Shown: positions 8,291 through 16,536 of the stretch, piece by piece
Position numbering within the stretch: the stretch's first letter is position 1
Layout of the letters: each line of letters starts with the position of its first letter
From: Streptomyces cavernicola
Lineage (GTDB): Bacteria; Actinomycetota; Actinomycetes; Streptomycetales; Streptomycetaceae
Reading direction: 5' to 3'
Assembly (NCBI RefSeq): GCF_029968035.1
Contig: NZ_JASCIQ010000010.1
Location: forward strand, 1-64,000
DNA length: 64,000 nucleotides
Made by a program: the position numbers and the translations under genes
The notes under the pieces: generated by a model
What the model was told of the DNA's origin: nothing
Database searches by the model: none
What the model saw: only the letters and a program-made list of their open reading frames with translations

Positions 8291-8328
8291 CACGGCCGGC
8301 ACCCCGCCGCGGGGTTCCGTGCTGCCGG
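8275..8328 (+). promoter_or_regulatory. leuA transcription attenuator (alternative hairpins)
   Basis: Arm CCGCGGCGGGGT at 8275-8286 pairs perfectly with ACCCCGCCGCGG at 8301-8312. The second arm also takes part in a competing structure: CCGGCA at 8296-8301 with TGCCGG at 8323-8328, enclosing CCCCG and CGGGG at 8302-8306 and 8310-8314. A ribosome stalled on the leucine codons at 8261-8269 would cover the first arm and favour the second structure. Which structure terminates is not certain, because neither is followed by a clear U-run. Confidence 0.6.
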
Positions 8329-8365
8329 TCACCGACCGCGAGGGACGACCGAGGGAATCAATACC

Positions 8366-10117
8366 GTGCACCCGACCACGCACACGTACGAACGCGACTG
8401 GAATCCGCAGGCGCCGAGCGGCATGCCGTTCCACCGCTACCGGCCCGCGCACGAGCGGGTCCCGCCGCCCGAGCCGGTCGCCCGCGACTGGCCCTCCGCG
8501 CGGATCGAGCGGGCGCCGCTGTGGGTGCCGGTGGATCTGCGGGACGGCAACCAGGCGCTGGCCGAGCCGATGAGGACGGAGCGCAAGCGGCGGCTCTTCG
8601 ACCTCCAAGTGGCCCTGGGATTCAAGGAGATCGAGGTCGCGTACCCGTCGGCGAGCCGGACGGACTTCGAGTTCGTACGGCATCTGGCGGGGGCCGTCGC
8701 GCGCGGCGAGGTGCCGGACGACGTGACGGTGGTGGTGTTCACTCCGGCCCGCCGCGATCTGATCGAGCGCACGTTCGCGGCGATCGAGGGGCTGCCGCGG
8801 GTGGTGGTGCACCTGTACGCGGCGACCGCGCCGGTCTGGCGTGACGTGGTCCTCGGCAAGGGCCGGGCCGAGGTGCGGGCGATGGTCGAGGACGCGGCGC
8901 GGCTGATGGCGAAGCTGGGCGGGGACCGTCCGGGGCTGCGGTTCCAGTTCTCGCCGGAGGTGTTCAACCTGACGGAGCCGGACTTCGTCCTGGAGCTGTG
9001 CGGGGCGGTGACGGAGCTGTGGGACGCGTGCCCGGAGCGCCCGGTGACGCTCAACCTGCCGGCGACGGTGGAGGTCGCGACGCCGAACGTGTACGCGGAC
9101 CAGATCGAGTACATGCACCGGAATCTGGACCGGCGCGAGTCGGTGATCCTGTCGGTGCATCCGCACAACGACCGTGGTACGGGGGTGGCCTGCGCGGAGC
9201 TGGCGGTGCTCGCGGGGGCGCAGCGCGTCGAGGGGTGCCTGTTCGGCAACGGGGAGCGGACGGGGAACGTGGACCTGGTGACGCTCGCGCTGAACCTGTA
9301 CACGCAGGGCGTGGACCCGATGGTGGACTTCTCCGACATCGACGCGGTGCGGCGCACGGTGGAGCACTGCAACCGCCTCCCGGTGCACCCCCGGCATCCG
9401 TACGGCGGCGACCTGGTGCACACGGCGTTCTCGGGGACGCATCAGGACGCGATCAGCAAGGGCTTCGCCGAACACGCCCGTCGGGCCAGGGAGTTGGGGG
9501 CAACGGAGGCGGATGCGCCGTGGGACGTGCCGTATCTGCCGGTCGACCCGGCGGATCTGGGGCGGTCGTACGAGGCGGTGATCCGGGTGAACAGTCAGTC
9601 CGGCAAGGGCGGTGTGGCGCATCTGCTGCGGGCGCACCGCGGGGTGGACCTGCCGCGTGAGCTGCGTACGGAGTTCGCGCGGGCGGTGCAGGCGGCGACG
9701 GACGACAGCGGGCGCGAGGCGGACGCGGAGTCGCTGTGGGAGCTGTTCGAGGCGGCGTACGTGACGCCGGGCACGGCGGGTGAGCTGGTGCGGCTCGCGT
9801 CGTGGCGGGTGGACCGGGAGGCGTCGGGCGAGTACCGGTTCGTGGGCGCGCTGAGCGTGCACGAGCGGACGGGTGACTACGAGGGCTCGGGTCCGGGCCC
9901 GGTGTCGGCGTTCACGCGGGCCCTCGCGGCGGCCGGGGTGGACGTGGCGGTCCTGGACTTCACGGAGCACGCCACGGAGCCGGGCGCGGAGGCGCGGGCG
10001 GCGGCGTATGTGAAGTGCCGGGTGGGCGAGCGGGTCGCCTGGGGTGTCGGGATCGCGCCGGCGACGGTGACGGCCGCGGTGTCGGCGGTCCTCTCCGCGG
10101 TGAACAGGGCGCTGTGA
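8366..10117 (+). CDS. leuA: 2-isopropylmalate synthase
   Basis: This 583-residue enzyme catalyses the first committed step of leucine synthesis: acetyl-CoA plus 3-methyl-2-oxobutanoate gives 2-isopropylmalate, in the cytoplasm. The catalytic TIM barrel (about residues 50-340) has [10 protein letters not shown] with the metal-binding Asp, [11 protein letters not shown] with the metal-binding histidines, and [12 protein letters not shown]. The C-terminal part (about 450-583) is the LeuA regulatory domain that senses leucine. The start is GTG at 8366, and the length fits the long actinobacterial form. Expression should be controlled by the leader and attenuator upstream. The stop TGA overlaps the ATG of the following ABC ATPase gene by one base. 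Confidence 0.95.
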   Translation: MHPTTHTYERDWNPQAPSGMPFHRYRPAHERVPPPEPVARDWPSARIERAPLWVPVDLRDGNQALAEPMRTERKRRLFDLQVALGFKEIEVAYPSASRTDFEFVRHLAGAVARGEVPDDVTVVVFTPARRDLIERTFAAIEGLPRVVVHLYAATAPVWRDVVLGKGRAEVRAMVEDAARLMAKLGGDRPGLRFQFSPEVFNLTEPDFVLELCGAVTELWDACPERPVTLNLPATVEVATPNVYADQIEYMHRNLDRRESVILSVHPHNDRGTGVACAELAVLAGAQRVEGCLFGNGERTGNVDLVTLALNLYTQGVDPMVDFSDIDAVRRTVEHCNRLPVHPRHPYGGDLVHTAFSGTHQDAISKGFAEHARRARELGATEADAPWDVPYLPVDPADLGRSYEAVIRVNSQSGKGGVAHLLRAHRGVDLPRELRTEFARAVQAATDDSGREADAESLWELFEAAYVTPGTAGELVRLASWRVDREASGEYRFVGALSVHERTGDYEGSGPGPVSAFTRALAAAGVDVAVLDFTEHATEPGAEARAAAYVKCRVGERVAWGVGIAPATVTAAVSAVLSAVNRAL

Positions 10118-10944
10118 TGGGCGAGTTGATGCAGGCCGACCCGGACGTGCTGCTGCGGGCCACGGACGTCTCGGTCGTACGGGACGGGCGGGCGCTGCTC
10201 GACGGGGTGTCGTTGACGGTGCGGGCCGGGGAGCACTGGGCGCTGCTCGGGGCGAACGGCGCGGGCAAGACGACGCTGCTGCGCCTGCTCGGGGCGCTCG
10301 CGCATCCGACGCGGGGTGCGGTGGAGCTGCTCGGGCACCGGATCGGGCGGGTGGACCTGCGGGAGTTGCGCGCCCTGGTGGGGCATGTGGATCCGCGGCA
10401 TCCGCTGCGTTCGCCGCTGCGGGTGCGGGAGGTCGTACTGACCGGGCTCACGGGCAGCGTGGAGCCGGTGCCGCGCCGTTCGGTGTCGGCGGAGCAACTC
10501 GCGTACGCGGACGGGCTGTTGGAGTTGCTCGGGGTGGCGGACCGCGCCGATGCGCGGTGGCCGCAGCTGTCACAGGGCGAGCGGGGCCGGGTGCTTATCG
10601 CGCGGGCGCTGCTGCCGCGGCCTCGACTGCTGCTGCTCGACGAGCCGGCGACGGGTCTGGACGTGCCGGGCCGGGAGCGGCTGCTCGAAGGGCTCGACGC
10701 GCTGCGGTCGGCGGATCCTGGGCTCGCGACGGTCCTGGTGACGCATCACCTGGAGGAGCTGCCGGAGGGCACGTCGCACGCGCTGCTGCTGCGGGGCGGG
10801 CGGACGCTTGCGCGGGGCCCGGTGGACGAGGTGCTCACCGGTGACGGGGTCAGCGCGTGCTTCGGCCTGCCGATGGTGCTCACGCGCACGGAGGGCCGTT
10901 GGCACGTACGGGCGCGGCGGCGGGCGGGGGCGCTCGCGGGGTGA
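10117..10944 (+). CDS. ABC transporter ATP-binding protein, orphan ATPase
   Basis: This 275-residue cytoplasmic ATPase has all ABC motifs: Walker A GANGAGKTTLL, signature LSQGERGRVLIARAL, Walker B RLLLLDEPATGLD and switch His in VTHHLEELP. The ATG at 10117 shares its A with the leuA stop codon, so translation is coupled; an alternative ATG lies at 10129. No permease gene is adjacent. The protein is followed by a strong terminator, so its membrane partner must be encoded elsewhere, or it acts without one. The layout with a helix-rich insert after Walker A resembles ModF-like and metal-import ATPases, but the substrate is unknown. Confidence 0.85.
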   Translation: MGELMQADPDVLLRATDVSVVRDGRALLDGVSLTVRAGEHWALLGANGAGKTTLLRLLGALAHPTRGAVELLGHRIGRVDLRELRALVGHVDPRHPLRSPLRVREVVLTGLTGSVEPVPRRSVSAEQLAYADGLLELLGVADRADARWPQLSQGERGRVLIARALLPRPRLLLLDEPATGLDVPGRERLLEGLDALRSADPGLATVLVTHHLEELPEGTSHALLLRGGRTLARGPVDEVLTGDGVSACFGLPMVLTRTEGRWHVRARRRAGALAG

Positions 10945-10952
10945 GACGCGCA

Positions 10953-10983
10953 GTGGGCCCGCACCACTGTGGTGCGGGCCCAC
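10953..10983. terminator. Bidirectional terminator hairpin
   Basis: GTGGGCCCGCACCAC at 10953-10967 pairs perfectly with GTGGTGCGGGCCCAC at 10969-10983, a 15-base stem with effectively no unpaired bases beyond the tip. It lies between the convergent ABC ATPase and EF-hand genes and can serve both. Confidence 0.85.
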
Positions 10984-11005
10984 GGGGCGACGAGTGGGGG
11001 CCGGC

Positions 11006-11221
11006 TCAGGCCTTGCTGAGGTGGGCCCAGAACTCGTCGAAGGAGAGGACCTTGTCCTTGTTGGCGTCCTGCGCGCCGATGACGGCCTCCGCGACGGAGT
11101 CGGTCACGTTCCAGTCGCCGCCCTGCGCGAGCGCCTTCTTGAACTCGGCGGCGGTGATGAAGCCGTCACCGTCCGTGTCGATCCGGTCGAACTGCGCGCG
11201 TGCCTGCTCGATGTCGGCCAC
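11006..11221 (-). CDS. Small EF-hand calcium-binding protein
   Basis: This 71-residue protein has two EF-hand loops: DTDGDGFITAAE, with ligands at positions 1, 3, 5 and 12, and DANKDKVLSFDE. It resembles the small calmodulin-like proteins found throughout Streptomyces. I chose the GTG at 11221 (VADIEQARAQF) because AAGAAGGGG lies 8 bases upstream; the GTG at 11230 would have almost no spacing. There is no signal peptide, so it is cytoplasmic and probably buffers or senses calcium. It is transcribed alone, convergent with the ABC ATPase gene. Confidence 0.88.
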   Translation of the reverse strand: MADIEQARAQFDRIDTDGDGFITAAEFKKALAQGGDWNVTDSVAEAVIGAQDANKDKVLSFDEFWAHLSKA

Positions 11222-11277
11222 TGGGTCCACCCCTTCTTGGTGCTTTTCTGACGGAGGTCAGATTAATCGGGGCCGGT

Positions 11278-12480
11278 TCAGCGGAAGACGCCGGTGTGGC
11301 CGAGGGAGTAGCGGCCGGGCTGCGGGTAGACGGCGAGGCCGTGCGGGCCGCCGCCGACGGGGATCTTGGCGAGCTGGACGCCGGTGCGGGTGTCGATGGC
11401 GTACACCTCGGAGTCGTACCGCCCGGAGAGCCAGAGGACCTTGCCGTCGGCGGAGACGCCGCCCATGTCGGGGCTGCCGCCGTCGGGGAGCCGCCACTTC
11501 TTGGTGAGCTTGTTCTTGGTGAAGTCGAAGACGGAGATGGTGCCCTCGCCGCGGTTGGGGATGTACATCTCCTTGGAGTCGCGGCTGACGTACAGGCCGT
11601 GGGCGCCCTTGCCGGTGGGCATCAGCTTCGGGGTGGTGAACTTCTCGCCGTCCAGGACCCAGACGCCGTGCGCCATCATGTCGGCGATGTAGAAGGTCTT
11701 GCCGTCCGGGGAGATCTTGACGTCCTGCGGCATGGCGCCCTCGAAGGGCAGCTTCTGCTGGCCGACGACCTTCATCTTCTCGGTGTCGACCTTGAGGAGC
11801 TCGGCGGAGAACTCGCAGGACACGATGAAGTAGCGGCCGTCGGCGGAGAAGTCGGCGTGGTTCACGCCGTAGCAGCTGACGGGTTCGGTGTGCTTGCGCT
11901 GCATGGTCTGCGGGTCGCGGAAGACCAGCTCGCGGTCGAGCGAGGCCATGACGACGGCGTGCTTGCCGTTGGGTGTGAAGTAGAGGTTGTACGGGTCGTG
12001 CACCTCGACGTCGGGCCCGCGGCGCTTGGCGGTCTTCGGGTCGATGGGGGTGAGCGTGTGGCCGCGGTTGTTGTTGACCCAGAGCGTCTTGAGGTCCCAG
12101 GAGGGCACGACGTGCTGGGGCTGGGTGCCGACCTTGATGGTGTCGATGACCTCGAACTTCTTCGGGTCGATCACCGAGACGGTGTTGGAGTTGGTGTTGG
12201 GGACGTACACCCGGGACGGGAAGTCCTTGACGACCGGGGAGAGCTTGTTCGGCCGGTCGGCGGCGTAGACGTCCTTGGGGTCGAGGACGGGCGGCATGCC
12301 GGGCAGGCCGTCGTCCTCCTTGGGCTTCGCGGGCTTCTTCACGGCGAGGTCGGCCCGCGAGGTGTCGTCGGCGGGGGTGCCGCAGGCGGCGAGCAGCCCG
12401 CTCGCGGCGAACAGGGCGGCGCACACGGCGACACGGGTGCGCCGGGTGAGGAACAGGCGCGGCTTGTGGTGGGGGTTCAT
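11278..12480 (-). CDS. YncE-like beta-propeller lipoprotein
   Basis: This 400-residue protein has a basic N terminus, a hydrophobic stretch and the lipobox LLAAC with Cys33, so it should be anchored outside the membrane. Residues from about 85 onward are a series of about seven 40-residue blades of the YVTN type: RVYVPNTNSNTVSVIDPKKF, KTLWVNNNRGHTLTPID, GLYVSRDSKEMYIPNRGEGT and HGLAVYPQPGRYS. The family binds other molecules through the propeller face, and no enzyme activity is implied. The start is ATG at 12480 with GGAGG closely upstream. The tnpB element was inserted about 120 bases upstream, so part of its original promoter region may have been displaced. Confidence 0.85.
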   Translation of the reverse strand: MNPHHKPRLFLTRRTRVAVCAALFAASGLLAACGTPADDTSRADLAVKKPAKPKEDDGLPGMPPVLDPKDVYAADRPNKLSPVVKDFPSRVYVPNTNSNTVSVIDPKKFEVIDTIKVGTQPQHVVPSWDLKTLWVNNNRGHTLTPIDPKTAKRRGPDVEVHDPYNLYFTPNGKHAVVMASLDRELVFRDPQTMQRKHTEPVSCYGVNHADFSADGRYFIVSCEFSAELLKVDTEKMKVVGQQKLPFEGAMPQDVKISPDGKTFYIADMMAHGVWVLDGEKFTTPKLMPTGKGAHGLYVSRDSKEMYIPNRGEGTISVFDFTKNKLTKKWRLPDGGSPDMGGVSADGKVLWLSGRYDSEVYAIDTRTGVQLAKIPVGGGPHGLAVYPQPGRYSLGHTGVFR

Positions 12481-12636
12481 CGGTGACCTCCGAGGAGACC
12501 CTGGCCCTCAGGCCGGGGAGGAATCGGACCCCTGGGGGGGCAGGACAGGACTGGTCGTGTCGCCGCCGGGGCGATACGACATCTGCAGATCGGGTCGGGA
12601 CGTCAACTGTCAGTCCTCCCAAGTAGGTTGACGTTC

Positions 12637-13691
12637 ATGGCGAAGACGACGCAGGCGGAGACAGCCGGGCATGCCCGGTACACGTTCCGGCTGCGTCTGT
12701 CGTCCACCGCCCGCACCGCTTTGGACACGGAGTGGGCACGGTGCAGGTGGGTGTGGAACGAGTGCGTGGCTCGGTCGAAGAAGGCGTACGCGGACGGCGA
12801 GGAGTGCGGTCCGGTGCGGCTCAGCGGCATGCTGACCGAGGCACGCCGCCGTACGCCGTGGCTGCGTGAGGGTGCGTCGGTGCCGCAGCAGCAGACCATT
12901 CGGGATTTCGCGAAGTCCCGGGCGAAGGCGCTCAAGGACATCAAGGCCGGGCTGCCGCAGCATCGCCGGGGTACTGCTCGTTCGTGGTCCCGGCCCAGGC
13001 CGAGCGGCTGCCTGCGACAGGCCGCGTCCTCGGTGTCGACTGGGGTGTCGAGGAGACCGCGACCACCACCTCGGACGCGCACGATCTGCCTCATGCCGAG
13101 CACGGCAAGCAGGCCGCGCAGCGTCTCGCCCGCTACCAGCGCCGGATGGCACGGCGTCGCCGGCCGAAGGGGAAGGCCCAGTCGAAGGGCTACCGGAAGG
13201 CACAGGCGCAGGCGGCGAAGCTGCAGAAGAAGGTGACCCGGCAGCGACAGGACACGGCCCGAATGGGGTCTCCCCTGCTCGGAGCTTGTCGGAGAGCTTG
13301 GGGAAGGGCCAAGCGAGCGGTCCGTGACCATGACGCGATCGCGGTCGAGGACTTCCGGCCGAAGTTCCTGGCCAAGACCACGATAGCCCGCAAGGCCGCG
13401 GACGCGGCGATCGGTGCCACCAAGGCGGCTCTGGTCGAGATGGGCCGCAAGCACGGCCCGGACGTGCACCTGGTGCACCCGGCGCACACCACGATGGATT
13501 GCGCGGACTGCGGAGCGAGAACCAAGCACGCGCTGCCTCTCTCGGAACGAACGAATACGTGCACCGCGTGCGGAATGTCCCGGCCACGGGACAAGAACTC
13601 CGCGCGTGTGATGCTCGTCCGGGCTGGTCTCAACCCGGCTGGTGTCGAGGGCGGAAGACCTCCGGGAGCGCCGCTCCCGGAGGCGGCCTGA
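12637..13691 (+). pseudogene. tnpB: tnpB (RNA-guided nuclease) with deletion, frameshift and insertion
   Basis: The N-terminal part is in frame 1 (12637 to about 12970, MAKTTQAETAGHARYTFRLR up to AGLPQHRR). The C-terminal part continues in frame 3 from about 12975 (FVVPAQAERLPATGRVLGVD) to the stop at 13691. About 90 residues of the middle domain are missing at the junction, and the frame changes. A short palindromic repeat also sits inside the C-terminal half at about 13263-13304. The RuvC triad residues remain (GVDWG, AVEDF, RDKNSAR), as does the CADC/CTAC zinc ribbon. An intact TnpB is an omega-RNA-guided nuclease; this copy should be inactive. Confidence 0.85.
13263..13304. repeat. Short imperfect palindrome inserted in tnpB
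   Basis: The segment runs from ATGGGGTCTCCCC to GAGAGCTTGGGGA. Compared with the usual tnpB sequence ARKWAKRVVRDHD, it adds about 14 codons (MGSPLLGACRRAWG) in frame. It looks like one of the small mobile palindromic repeats common in Streptomyces intergenic regions, here captured inside a dead gene. Confidence 0.5.
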
Positions 13692-13726
13692 GCCAGGAAT
13701 CCCCCTCCCCCAGGAGGGGGAGGACG

Positions 13727-14500
13727 TCAAGTGGTCAGCAGCTCCGTGGTGGTCACCGCGCTCAGGCGGCGGCGGTCGATCTCTTCCAGGACGGCGGGCA
13801 GCGCGGCGACCGTGTCCGCGTACCCGAAGTGCAGGCTCACCACCGATCCCTTCCTGATCCGGCCGGTGACGCGGCGCACGACGGTCGGCGCGCCCGGCGA
13901 GGTGAAGTCCAGGGAGTCGGTGTCGTACGACAGGACGTGCGGGTAGCCGGCGCGCTGGGCGAGCTTCTGCACGAGGGGGCTGGCGTACTGGGCGCGGGAG
14001 GGGCGGAACCAGGTGCCGATGGAGCCGGTGAGGTGGCGGAGGCGGTCGGCGCAGCCGGTGATCTCGGCGTACGCCTCGTCCTCCGGCAGGGAGTTGATGT
14101 CGATGTGGCGCAGGGTGTGGTTGCCGATCTCGTGGCCGCCGTCGAGGATCCGGTGGGCCATCGTCGGGTGTTCGTCGAGCCAGCGGCCGACGGCGAGGAC
14201 GGTGACGCGGGCCTCGGCGCGTTCGGCCTCGGCGAGCAGGGCCTTGGCGGTCTTCGGGTCGCCCTGGCCGTGGAAGGTGAGGGCGACGCGTGGGCGGTCG
14301 CGGGGGCCGTGCTCGATCTGGCCGGGCAGTCCGGGGAAGCGGCGGGGGCCTGCGGCCGGGGGCGCGGCCGAGGGTGGGGCCTTCTTCGCGGGGGGTGTGC
14401 TCCGGGCGGTGTCGTCCGTTCCGCAGGCGGCGGTGAGCGCGCCCGCCAGGGTGAACAGGGCTCCGGTGCGCAGGGCGCCGCGGCGATCCGTTGAAGTCAC
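13727..14500 (-). CDS. NodB-homology (polysaccharide deacetylase-like) lipoprotein with altered motif 1
   Basis: This 257-residue protein has a lipobox ending at Cys26 (ALTAAC), so it is surface-anchored. A Pro/Ala-rich linker leads into a NodB fold (about residues 65-255). Motif 2 is intact (HEIGNHTLRH, zinc histidines), as are the RPSRAQYASP and SLHFGY regions. Motif 1, normally TFDDGP, reads TFHGQGD: both the catalytic-base Asp and the metal-binding Asp are replaced. I believe close Streptomyces homologues share this, so it is probably a clade with changed chemistry or binding only. The stop codon (13727-13729) falls within the right end of the tnpB element, suggesting insertion at the 3' end of the gene. 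Confidence 0.8.
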   Translation of the reverse strand: MTSTDRRGALRTGALFTLAGALTAACGTDDTARSTPPAKKAPPSAAPPAAGPRRFPGLPGQIEHGPRDRPRVALTFHGQGDPKTAKALLAEAERAEARVTVLAVGRWLDEHPTMAHRILDGGHEIGNHTLRHIDINSLPEDEAYAEITGCADRLRHLTGSIGTWFRPSRAQYASPLVQKLAQRAGYPHVLSYDTDSLDFTSPGAPTVVRRVTGRIRKGSVVSLHFGYADTVAALPAVLEEIDRRRLSAVTTTELLTT

Positions 14501-14858
14501 CCCGCCATTTAAGGACGGAGTAGCCGCATTGGTGATGATTCACCCGAATTAGGACGTTTATGGGTCGACGTCCGGGCTACCTGGCGCACAGGGAGCACTT
14601 AACCACCGTTTACAAGGTAGGTGCCACATGTCACCATGGATTCATTTGGCCGGTCGCACCCGATCTGCCATAGTTGAATGCAACGACCCCCATTGACCCG
14701 GGCCAGGTCGTCGTAGCGGCCGTGGATCACACCCCCCGAAGATCCGCGGCGCACCACACAGAAGCCCCCGCGGCGCCGCAACACGGCGCGAGGGGGCTTC
14801 TGTGCGTACGAGGGGGCTTCTGTGCGTACGGGACAGCGAGCGCTGCCGGTACGGGAGT
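14501..14858. other. Intergenic region with terminator and 20-bp tandem duplication
   Basis: Arms CACAGAAGCCCCC at 14757-14769 and GGGGGCTTCTGTG at 14792-14804 form a strong hairpin, probably the terminator of the kinase gene ending at 14859. The 20-base unit AGGGGGCTTCTGTGCGTACG occurs twice in direct tandem at 14791-14810 and 14811-14830, duplicating one hairpin arm. The region 14501-14700 is comparatively AT-rich and should contain the promoter of the NodB-type gene. No gene was found. Confidence 0.65.
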
Positions 14859-15362
14859 TCAGCGTTCGGCGATGCGCATCTCGAACCAGGTGGTCTTGCC
14901 GCGCGGGAGCAGGTCCACGCCCCAGCGGTCGGAGAGTTTGTCGACCAGGAACAGGCCGCGGCCGCTCGTGTCCATCTCCTGCACCGGCATCAGACAGGGC
15001 AGGCCGCGCGAGGGGTCGCGGACCTCTACGCGGATCCAGCCGGGCCTGCGCCCCATCTTCAGACCGAAGACGCGGGCGCCGGTGTGCCGTACGGCGTTGC
15101 CCACGAGCTCCGAGACGAGCAGCACGACGACTTCGGCGACCTGCGGGGTGAGCCCCCATTTGCGGAGTACGACGACCTGGGCGAGACGGCGCGCGGAGCC
15201 CGCGGACTCGGGGCGGGACGGGAGCGGCACCTCGGCGTCGGTGGGGTTGCCGAACAACTCCAGGGCTTTCAGGGCCTGTTCGTCCTCGACGGCCGGTGTC
15301 CACCGCACAGCGGTCGCTGCGCCGTGCCGCCGCGGTCGTTCACTGCCCTCAAGCCCCGCCAT
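14859..15362 (-). CDS. RsbW-like ATP-binding protein (anti-sigma factor family)
   Basis: This 167-residue cytoplasmic protein has a single GHKL ATPase domain (about residues 45-165), preceded by a short charged tail. The ATP-binding boxes are ELVGNAVRHT (N box), VEVRDPSRGLP (G1) and GRGLFLVDKLSDRWG (G2). Streptomyces encodes dozens of these single-domain RsbW/SpoIIAB relatives. Some bind sigma factors of the SigB group and some act with anti-anti-sigma proteins. No partner gene is adjacent, so the target is unknown. The open frame starts with ATG at 15362; no strong ribosome binding site stands out. Confidence 0.85.
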   Translation of the reverse strand: MAGLEGSERPRRHGAATAVRWTPAVEDEQALKALELFGNPTDAEVPLPSRPESAGSARRLAQVVVLRKWGLTPQVAEVVVLLVSELVGNAVRHTGARVFGLKMGRRPGWIRVEVRDPSRGLPCLMPVQEMDTSGRGLFLVDKLSDRWGVDLLPRGKTTWFEMRIAER

Positions 15363-15700
15363 GCACCCATCATGGCGGGCCAGAGCGCCTTCCGGGGCCG
15401 TTCCTGCGGAATACGCCCCCCGGAACCATCAATTCCGGGGGTACGCACCGGCATATGCCTAAGGCACGCATGATGCCGGTGCGACCCATCTGACCTGCAT
15501 TGACCCGAGGTTGACGGCCTTGGGAGGCCGCCGGAGGGCGCTCCGGGCTTAAGGTCGGCTTAAGGAACAGATAAGCCCGGACTCCGCGGATTCCACTCCC
15601 CCGTGCGCATCAACTCGCTTGACGCGTATGCCAGTTGATGCGGACGGACCGGGGGTGTGGGCGGGGTGTGGGGTGCGGCTCAGCCGAAGTGGGGTGCGGC
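15363..15700. other. Intergenic region with short direct repeats
   Basis: GGCTTAAGG occurs twice near 15550-15570 (as GGCTTAAGGTCGGCTTAAGG) in the likely promoter region of the kinase gene. The 16-base GTGGGGTGCGGCTCAG occurs at 15668-15683 and again at 15689-15704, where it overlaps the end of the enoyl-CoA hydratase gene. This is a duplication of that gene's 3' end. No gene was recognised. Confidence 0.5.
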
Positions 15701-16468
15701 TCAGACGAACTTGGCCTTGCCCGGACCCTCCTCGACGAAGCTGCGCATGCCCCGCTCGCGGTCCTCGGTGGCGAACAGACCGGCGAACCAGGTGCGTTCG
15801 ATCGCGAGGCCGGTGTCGATGTCCGTCTCCAGGCCGGCGTCCACCGACTCCTTCGCGGCGCGCAGCGCGAGCGCCGGGCCCTGGGCGAGCTTCGCGGCCC
15901 AGGCGTGCGCCTGCTCGTACACCTCGGCGGCGGGCACGACGCGGTCCACCAGGCCGATGGCGAGGGCCTCTTCGGCCTTCACCATGCGGCCGGTGAAGAT
16001 CAGGTCCTTGGCCTTGGACGGGCCGACGAGGCGGGACAGGCGCTGGGTGCCGCCCGCGCCCGGGATCAGTCCGAGCAGGATCTCCGGCTGGCCGAGCTTG
16101 GCGTTGTCGGCGGCGATCCGGTAGTCGGCGCAGAGCGCCAACTCGCAGCCGCCGCCGAGCGCGTAGCCGGTGACGGCGGCGACGACGGGCTTCGGGATAC
16201 GGGCGACGGCGGTGAAGGAGTCCTGCAGGGCGCGGGAGCGCAGGACCATGGCCGCGTGGTCCATGTTCTGCATCTCCTTGATGTCCGCGCCGGCCGCGAA
16301 CACCTTCTCGCCGCCGTAGACGATCACGGCGCGTACGTCGTCGCGCCGCGTGGCCTCCTCGGCGAGCTCCTTGATCCGGTCCTGCGTGGCGATGTCGAGG
16401 GCGTTCATCGGCGGGCGGTCCAGGCGGATCGTGCCGACGCCTGCGGAGACTTCGAGATTCACGGTCAT
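15701..16468 (-). CDS. Enoyl-CoA hydratase/isomerase (crotonase) family protein
   Basis: This 255-residue cytoplasmic enzyme is the normal length for a single-domain crotonase. The CoA-oxyanion-hole segment is FAAGADIKEM, and the second oxyanion Gly lies in GYALGGGCELAL. Both catalytic glutamates of true hydratases are present: one in GGGCELAL and one in GQPEILLGLIPGAGGTQRL. So it should hydrate trans-2-enoyl-CoA to 3-hydroxyacyl-CoA in fatty acid or amino acid breakdown. The start is ATG at 16468 (MTVNLEVSAGVGTI). It appears to be monocistronic. Confidence 0.92.
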   Translation of the reverse strand: MTVNLEVSAGVGTIRLDRPPMNALDIATQDRIKELAEEATRRDDVRAVIVYGGEKVFAAGADIKEMQNMDHAAMVLRSRALQDSFTAVARIPKPVVAAVTGYALGGGCELALCADYRIAADNAKLGQPEILLGLIPGAGGTQRLSRLVGPSKAKDLIFTGRMVKAEEALAIGLVDRVVPAAEVYEQAHAWAAKLAQGPALALRAAKESVDAGLETDIDTGLAIERTWFAGLFATEDRERGMRSFVEEGPGKAKFV

Positions 16469-16536
16469 AGGCGGCAGGCTAACGGGCGTTCACCCGTGGG
16501 GGGTCTGGGGGGCGTCAGCCCCCCAGAGAAAAAGAA

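Larger units (their letters stand above)
12601..13733 (+). mobile_element. Decayed IS200/IS605-superfamily (IS1341-type) element
   Basis: The left side has the inverted repeat CGTCAAC at 12601-12607 and GTTGACG at 12627-12633, just before the tnpB start. The right side carries a strong hairpin at about 13700-13723 (TCCCCCTCCCCC with GGGGGAGGA) followed by GACGTCAAG. This is the usual right-end form of actinobacterial IS1341 elements, and the TnpB guide (omega) RNA derives from this end. No tnpA transposase is present. The right end abuts and partly supplies the stop codon of the NodB-type gene at 13727. Confidence 0.7.

Noticed and set aside
7133-9970. A 945-codon open frame on the minus strand across leuA
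   Set aside because: It is a shadow of leuA and the GntR gene. Its translation is Arg/His/Pro-rich, typical of the antisense of a high-GC gene, and has no start signal.
11200-12486. A 428-codon plus-strand frame opposite the beta-propeller lipoprotein
   Set aside because: It is the antisense shadow of the YncE-like gene, low in complexity (Val/Gly/Asp-rich), with no start signal.
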